In this document: positions 39,526 to 42,157 of the stretch, piece by piece
How positions within the stretch are numbered: the stretch's first letter is position 1
Layout: each line of letters opens with the position of its first letter
Origin: Mycobacterium sp.
GTDB lineage: Bacteria > Actinomycetota > Actinomycetes > Mycobacteriales > Mycobacteriaceae
NCBI RefSeq assembly: GCF_025933915.1
Contig: NZ_JAICZA010000026.1
Span: forward strand, 1 to 42,157
Direction of reading: 5' to 3'
DNA: 42,157 bases
Made by a program: the position numbers and the translations under genes
The notes under the pieces: generated by a model
What the model was told of the DNA's origin: nothing
The model's input: only the letters and a program-made list of their open reading frames with translations
The model's database searches: none

Positions 39526-42157
39526 GTGACGGAGCTGGTCGAGCTCACCCGGTTCACCGCCGACCTGCCCTTCGCGCTCGACGGTTTTCAGCATCGGGCG
39601 TGCGCGGCGCTCGAACGCGGCCACGGGGTGCTGGTCTGCGCGCCGACCGGAGCCGGCAAGACGGTGGTCGGCGAATTCGCGGTGCACTTGGCGCTGGCGG
39701 CCGGCGGCAAGTGCTTCTACACCACGCCGCTCAAAGCGCTGAGCAACCAGAAGCACACCGACCTGACGGCGCGGTACGGCCGCGACCGCATCGGCCTGCT
39801 CACCGGGGACATGTCGGTAAACGCCGACGCGCCCGTGGTGGTCATGACGACCGAAGTGCTGCGCAACATGCTCTACGCGGATTCGCCTGCGCTGCGGGGA
39901 CTTTCGTACGTGGTGATGGACGAGGTGCACTTCCTGGCCGACCGGATGCGGGGGCCGGTGTGGGAAGAAGTGATCCTGCACCTGCCCGACGAGGTGCGGG
40001 TGGTCAGCCTGTCGGCGACGGTGAGCAACGCCGAGGAGTTCGGCGGCTGGATCCAGACCGTGCGCGGCGATACGACGGTCGTGGTCGACGAGCACCGGCC
40101 GGTGCCGCTCTGGCAACACGTGTTGGTGGGCAAGCGGCTTTTCGACCTCTTCGACTACCGGAATCCGGAAGCCCCCGCGCAACCGGGTGTCGCCCGCGAG
40201 CCGCGCGTCAACCCGGATCTGTCGCGGCACATCGCGCATCGTCGCGAGGCGGATCGCATGTCGGATTGGCAGCCGCGGCGAAGCGCCGGACGTGGGCGTT
40301 CACCGGCGGGGTCGGGCCGGCCCCGCTTCTACCGCACACCGGGGCGCCCGGACGTGCTCGCGACCCTGGATTCGGAGGGGCTGCTGCCGGCGATCACGTT
40401 CGTGTTCTCGCGGGCCGGCTGTGACGCCGCCGTCCAGCAATGCCTGCGTTCCCCGTTGCAGCTGACCACTCAGGAGGAGCGCGCGCAGATCGCCGAGGTG
40501 ATCGAGCATCGCTGCGGCGATCTCGCCGACTCCGACCTGGCCGTGCTCGGCTACTACGAGTGGCGGGAGGGGCTGCTGCGTGGTCTGGCCGCCCACCACG
40601 CCGGCATGTTGCCCGCCTTCCGGCACACGGTCGAAGAACTCTTCACTGCCGGGCTCGTCAGGGCCGTGTTCGCCACCGAGACCCTGGCGCTCGGCATCAA
40701 CATGCCCGCCCGCACCGTGGTGCTCGAGCGGCTGGTCAAGTTCAACGGCGAGCAGCACGTGGCGCTGACGCCGGGGGAGTACACGCAGCTGACCGGGCGC
40801 GCCGGGCGGCGCGGCATTGACGTCGAGGGCCACGCGGTGGTGCTCTGGAACCCCAGCGAGGAAACTACCGAACCCTCCGCGGTGGCCGGGCTGGCCTCCA
40901 CCCGCACCTTCCCGCTGCGCAGTTCGTTCGCCCCGTCGTACAACATGACGATCAACCTGGTGCACCAGATGGGGCCCGAGCAGGCACATCGGTTGCTCGA
41001 GCAGTCATTTGCGCAATATCAGGCCGACCGCTCCGTCGTCGGGCTGGTGCGTGGGATCGAGCGGGGCACCGCGATGCTCGCCGAGATCGCCGCCGAGCTG
41101 GGCGGATCCAAGGCGCCGATCCTGGATTACGCCCGGATGCGTGCGCGCATCTCCGAGATGGAGCGCGCGCAGTCACGTGCCTCGCGGTTGCAGCGACGGC
41201 AGGCGGCCAGCGACGCGCTGGCCGCGCTGCGCCGGGGCGACATCATCAACATCACCCACGGCCGGCGCGGTGGGCTGGCCGTGGTGCTGGAATCGGCCCG
41301 CGACAGCTCCGATCCGCGCCCGCTGGTGCTGACCGAAAACCGCTGGGCGGGAAGGATTTCCTCGGCCGACTATTCGGGCGTGACCGCGCCGGTCGGTTCC
41401 ATGTCGCTGCCGAAGCGGGTCGAGCACCGGCAGCCACGGGTCCGTCGTGATCTGGCCTCGGCGCTGCGGTCGGCGGCCGCCGGGCTGACTATTCCGGCCA
41501 GGCACCGCGGCGGGCGCGGGGACGCCGACGGCGCCTTTCACGACCCGGAGCTGGCGTCCTTGCGCGAACAGCTGCGCCGGCACCCGTCGCACAACACGGC
41601 CGGCCTGGAAGCACAGGTCCGGCAGGCCGAGCGTTACCTGCGGATCGAACGCGACAACGCGCAGCTGGAGAAAAATGTTGCGGCAGCGACCAATTCGCTG
41701 GCCCGAACCTTCGATCGGATCGTCGGGCTGCTCACCGAGCGGGAGTTCATCGAAGGGCGTGACGGTGATCCCCGCGTCACCGACGCCGGCCGGTTGCTGG
41801 CGCGCATCTACAGCGAAAGCGACCTGCTGGTCGCCGAATGCCTGCGCAGTGGCGCGTGGTCGGGATTGAAGCCGGCCGAGCTGGCGGCGGTGATCTCGTC
41901 GGTTCTGTACGAAAGCCGAGGCGGGGACGGGCCGGGTGCGGCGTTTGCGGCCGACGCCCCCACGCAGCAATTGCGGCGGGCGCTGCAGCAGACGTCGAGG
42001 CTGTCGATGGCGCTGCGCGCCGATGAGCAGACGCACCGGATCGCCCCGAGTCGCGAGCCCGACGACGGCTTCGTCAATGTCATCTACCGCTGGGCCAGGG
42101 CTGGTGATCTGGCCGCGGCGCTGGCGGCGGCCGACCCGGCCGGCACCGGCTCACCCC
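39526..42157 (+). CDS. helY: DEVH-box helicase HelY (3'-truncated by window end)
   Basis: 877 residues visible of about 906. Ski2/Mtr4-like RNA/DNA helicase. Walker A APTGAGKT (about 39-46), MTTEVLRN, VVMDEVHFL with the DEVH box at residues 132-135, SAT motif (about 162-164), and the second RecA domain with TQLTGRAGRRG (about 423-433). The C-terminal half is an Ski2-like helical domain. GTG at 39526, 16 bp beyond the repeat; ribosome site weak. The frame is open to the last base, so the stop is outside. Probably works on RNA turnover or structured nucleic acids. Confidence 0.96.
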   Translation, partial: MTELVELTRFTADLPFALDGFQHRACAALERGHGVLVCAPTGAGKTVVGEFAVHLALAAGGKCFYTTPLKALSNQKHTDLTARYGRDRIGLLTGDMSVNADAPVVVMTTEVLRNMLYADSPALRGLSYVVMDEVHFLADRMRGPVWEEVILHLPDEVRVVSLSATVSNAEEFGGWIQTVRGDTTVVVDEHRPVPLWQHVLVGKRLFDLFDYRNPEAPAQPGVAREPRVNPDLSRHIAHRREADRMSDWQPRRSAGRGRSPAGSGRPRFYRTPGRPDVLATLDSEGLLPAITFVFSRAGCDAAVQQCLRSPLQLTTQEERAQIAEVIEHRCGDLADSDLAVLGYYEWREGLLRGLAAHHAGMLPAFRHTVEELFTAGLVRAVFATETLALGINMPARTVVLERLVKFNGEQHVALTPGEYTQLTGRAGRRGIDVEGHAVVLWNPSEETTEPSAVAGLASTRTFPLRSSFAPSYNMTINLVHQMGPEQAHRLLEQSFAQYQADRSVVGLVRGIERGTAMLAEIAAELGGSKAPILDYARMRARISEMERAQSRASRLQRRQAASDALAALRRGDIINITHGRRGGLAVVLESARDSSDPRPLVLTENRWAGRISSADYSGVTAPVGSMSLPKRVEHRQPRVRRDLASALRSAAAGLTIPARHRGGRGDADGAFHDPELASLREQLRRHPSHNTAGLEAQVRQAERYLRIERDNAQLEKNVAAATNSLARTFDRIVGLLTEREFIEGRDGDPRVTDAGRLLARIYSESDLLVAECLRSGAWSGLKPAELAAVISSVLYESRGGDGPGAAFAADAPTQQLRRALQQTSRLSMALRADEQTHRIAPSREPDDGFVNVIYRWARAGDLAAALAAADPAGTGSP

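Overview
This GC-rich window reads as the chromosome of a nontuberculous Mycobacterium. The evidence is the bacterial proteasome/Pup locus (mpa, dop, pup, prcB, prcA, pafA, pafB, pafC), a complete mce operon, hisE-hisG in mycobacterial form, the MK35-type lipoprotein LppK, TatA/TatC followed by HelY, and frequent GTG starts with ATGA/GTGA overlaps. The backbone order (metH, hisE, hisG, DUF4126 membrane protein, RecB-like nuclease, trmI, DUF503, lppK, mpa, dop, pup, prcBA, pafABC, tatAC, helY) is the order I know from M. tuberculosis (about Rv2124c to Rv2092c), read in the opposite direction. The species cannot be fixed from the sequence alone.

Layout. 1-2.4 kb: 3' two thirds of metH, ending in a short intergenic palindrome. 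2.5-13.0 kb, minus strand: a ten-gene mce operon (two YrbE permeases, MceA-F, a Mce-associated membrane protein, an MPT64-like secreted protein), divergent from a TetR regulator at 13.3 kb. It occupies the position where M. tuberculosis has a PPE gene. 14.0-17.1 kb: hisE-hisG, then a DUF4126 membrane protein coupled to a MerA/RclA-like flavoprotein. 17.2-20.0 kb: RecB-like nuclease divergent from trmI, then lppK-DUF503. 20.3-31.0 kb: the Pup-proteasome block, interrupted by an unrecognised 596-residue gene and by two minus-strand genes. 31.1-36.0 kb: an accessory stress island inserted between pafA and pafBC (ferritin-like protein, CsbD, small membrane protein, decayed alpha/beta hydrolase, three GAF-ANTAR regulators). 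36.1-42.2 kb: pafBC, tatA, tatC and helY, the last cut by the window end.

How it works together. Pup is deamidated by Dop, ligated to targets by PafA, and read by the Mpa ATPase, which feeds the PrcBA chamber. PafB-PafC is the heterodimeric WYL activator of the mycobacterial DNA-damage response. Two other genes here, the RecB-like nuclease and the unknown 596-residue gene, each carry a near-consensus PafBC (RecA-NDp) promoter with correct spacing to a TAnnnT -10 box, followed 6-7 nt later by the start codon. This suggests a local regulatory circuit and makes the 596-residue protein a candidate undescribed damage-response factor. The mce operon is a lipid importer that must borrow its ATPase (MceG) from elsewhere.

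Strongest new leads: (1) the PafBC-type promoter on the unknown gene at 22198-23988; (2) two 62-bp intergenic palindromes with a compensatory base change in their stems; (3) the three-GAF-ANTAR stress island splitting the paf genes, with very strong hairpins; (4) the overlapping divergent promoter/operator region of the mce operon.
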